DNA of 64,000 nt from Roseateles sp. YR242 (GTDB lineage Bacteria; Pseudomonadota; Gammaproteobacteria; Burkholderiales; Burkholderiaceae_C): positions 1 through 64,000 of the forward strand of contig NZ_FOAV01000009.1 of NCBI RefSeq assembly GCF_900109745.1. The letters run 5' to 3'. The first letter of the stretch is position 1. Each line of letters begins with the position of its first letter. Below the pieces are notes generated by a model. The model saw only the letters and a program-made list of their open reading frames with translations. It did not search any database and was not told the origin of the DNA. The translations under genes and the position numbers were made by a program. Positions 63,473 to 64,000 of this stretch are shown one piece after another.

Positions 63473-64000
63473 TCAGACCTTCACATCACCCAGCGTGGAC
63501 GCCGGGGCATCGCGCAGCGACCGCGCCAGTGCCACCACCCGTTCGGCATTGCCCAGCCAGGTCAGGTTCAGCCGATGGATGGTGGCCAAGGCCCCTTCCC
63601 CCAGCCGCTGGCGCAAGGCCGCATCGTTGGCCAGGCGGGCCAGCAGGCCCTCCAGTGCCCCGGCTTCGGCAGGATCGAACAACAGCGCATTGCGGTTGTC
63701 CTCCAGCACTTCCTCGATATTGGGTTGGCGTGGCGCCACGATGGCCTTGCCCAGCGCCAGGTACTCAAAAAGCTTGAGCGGCGAGGCGTAGGCCACCACC
63801 GCCGGCTGCAGCGCGATGTCAAAGGCGGCCACGTGGCGCGGCACATCGTCGCGGGAGATGACGCCGGTGAAGCGCACCCGGTCGCCCAGCTTCAGTTCAC
63901 TGGCCAGGGCCTCCAGGTCCGCACGCGCGGGCCCATCCCCCACCAGCAGCAGGCGTGCATTGATCGGTGCAGAGGCACTGGCCATCCAGCGGATCACGCG
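63473..64000 (-). CDS. Glycosyltransferase, C-terminal part (partial, 5' end outside window)
   Basis: The last 175 codons of a GT-B enzyme: LLLVGDGPARADLEALA, VRFTGVISRDDVPRHVAAFD, SPLKLFEYLALGKAIVAPRQP and IEEVLEDNRNALLFDP. The E-x7-E motif of GT4 appears as EYLALGKAIVAP. The frame is open at 64000. It precedes the next GT4 gene by 17 nt, so it is part of the same operon. Confidence 0.85.
   Translation of the reverse strand, partial: RVIRWMASASAPINARLLLVGDGPARADLEALASELKLGDRVRFTGVISRDDVPRHVAAFDIALQPAVVAYASPLKLFEYLALGKAIVAPRQPNIEEVLEDNRNALLFDPAEAGALEGLLARLANDAALRQRLGEGALATIHRLNLTWLGNAERVVALARSLRDAPASTLGDVKV

Noticed and set aside
1-64000. CRISPR array, prophage or secretion-system cluster
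   Set aside because: No regularly spaced repeat-spacer units, Cas, phage structural or secretion genes seen.

Overview
The window reads as a chromosome segment of a high-GC betaproteobacterium of the order Burkholderiales, most like the Roseateles/Mitsuaria/Rubrivivax/Ideonella group. This is inferred from the order gph-ubiG-ompA-gyrA-serC-pheA-tyrA-aroA/cmk-rpsA-ihfB-lapA-lapB-waaC, a fused aroA-cmk gene, a one-piece tmRNA gene whose tag is ANDSTFALAA, and strongly GC-biased third codon positions that leave long antisense shadow frames. No 16S rRNA is present, so the genus is not fixed.

Layout. 1-314: the end of an IS66-type insertion sequence (partial tnpA, hairpin, terminal repeat). 421-794: ssrA (tmRNA) on the minus strand. 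819-3161, minus strand: gph, ubiG, ompA. 3448-16131, plus strand: the core cluster gyrA, a DUF2059 protein, serC, pheA, tyrA, aroA-cmk, rpsA, ihfB, lapA, lapB (DNA topology, serine and aromatic amino-acid synthesis, CMP kinase, translation, nucleoid, LPS control). 16101-25286: surface glycan genes (waaC, a DUF4254 protein, four glycosyltransferases, glf, an MsbA-type exporter). 25391-29891: an exported intradiol-dioxygenase-like lipoprotein, an OmpR/EnvZ-type two-component pair and a patatin-like phospholipase. 30028-33591: dnaE. 33737-36724: a cyclophilin, the tRNA hydroxylation enzyme TrhO and an alpha/beta hydrolase. 36793-41041: a basic amino-acid ABC importer operon with an AstE-like member, resembling Pseudomonas aotJQOMP.

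41154-45718 is a looser region: a GreA/B-like factor, a GST-like protein, a small membrane protein, a MocR-type regulator and a GT9 heptosyltransferase-like enzyme. 45898-50501 holds cfa and acnA, divergently transcribed. 50753-55818 is a regulated tripartite drug-efflux locus: a TetR/CecR-type repressor facing HlyD-DHA2-NodT genes, with an inverted-repeat operator over both promoters. 56117-59944 is accessory: a PL9-type pectate-lyase-like lipoprotein, a nucleotidyltransferase-family protein, a zinc-ribbon/TM/glutaredoxin protein, a small membrane protein and an AT-rich ankyrin gene that looks acquired. 59976-64000, minus strand, is the edge of an exopolysaccharide or O-glycosylation locus (two GT4 enzymes, a ligase of the exosortase-A-associated type, a polysaccharide deacetylase).

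The most unusual items are non-coding: a start-codon-abutting hairpin in the IS66 end, an SD/start-sequestering hairpin before the dioxygenase gene, a long inverted repeat between acnA and the TetR gene, a 10-bp-period tandem repeat at 58551-58600, a nested hairpin at 57826-57883, and a hairpin after the periplasmic binding protein gene. I found no CRISPR array, prophage or clearly new multi-gene defence system.
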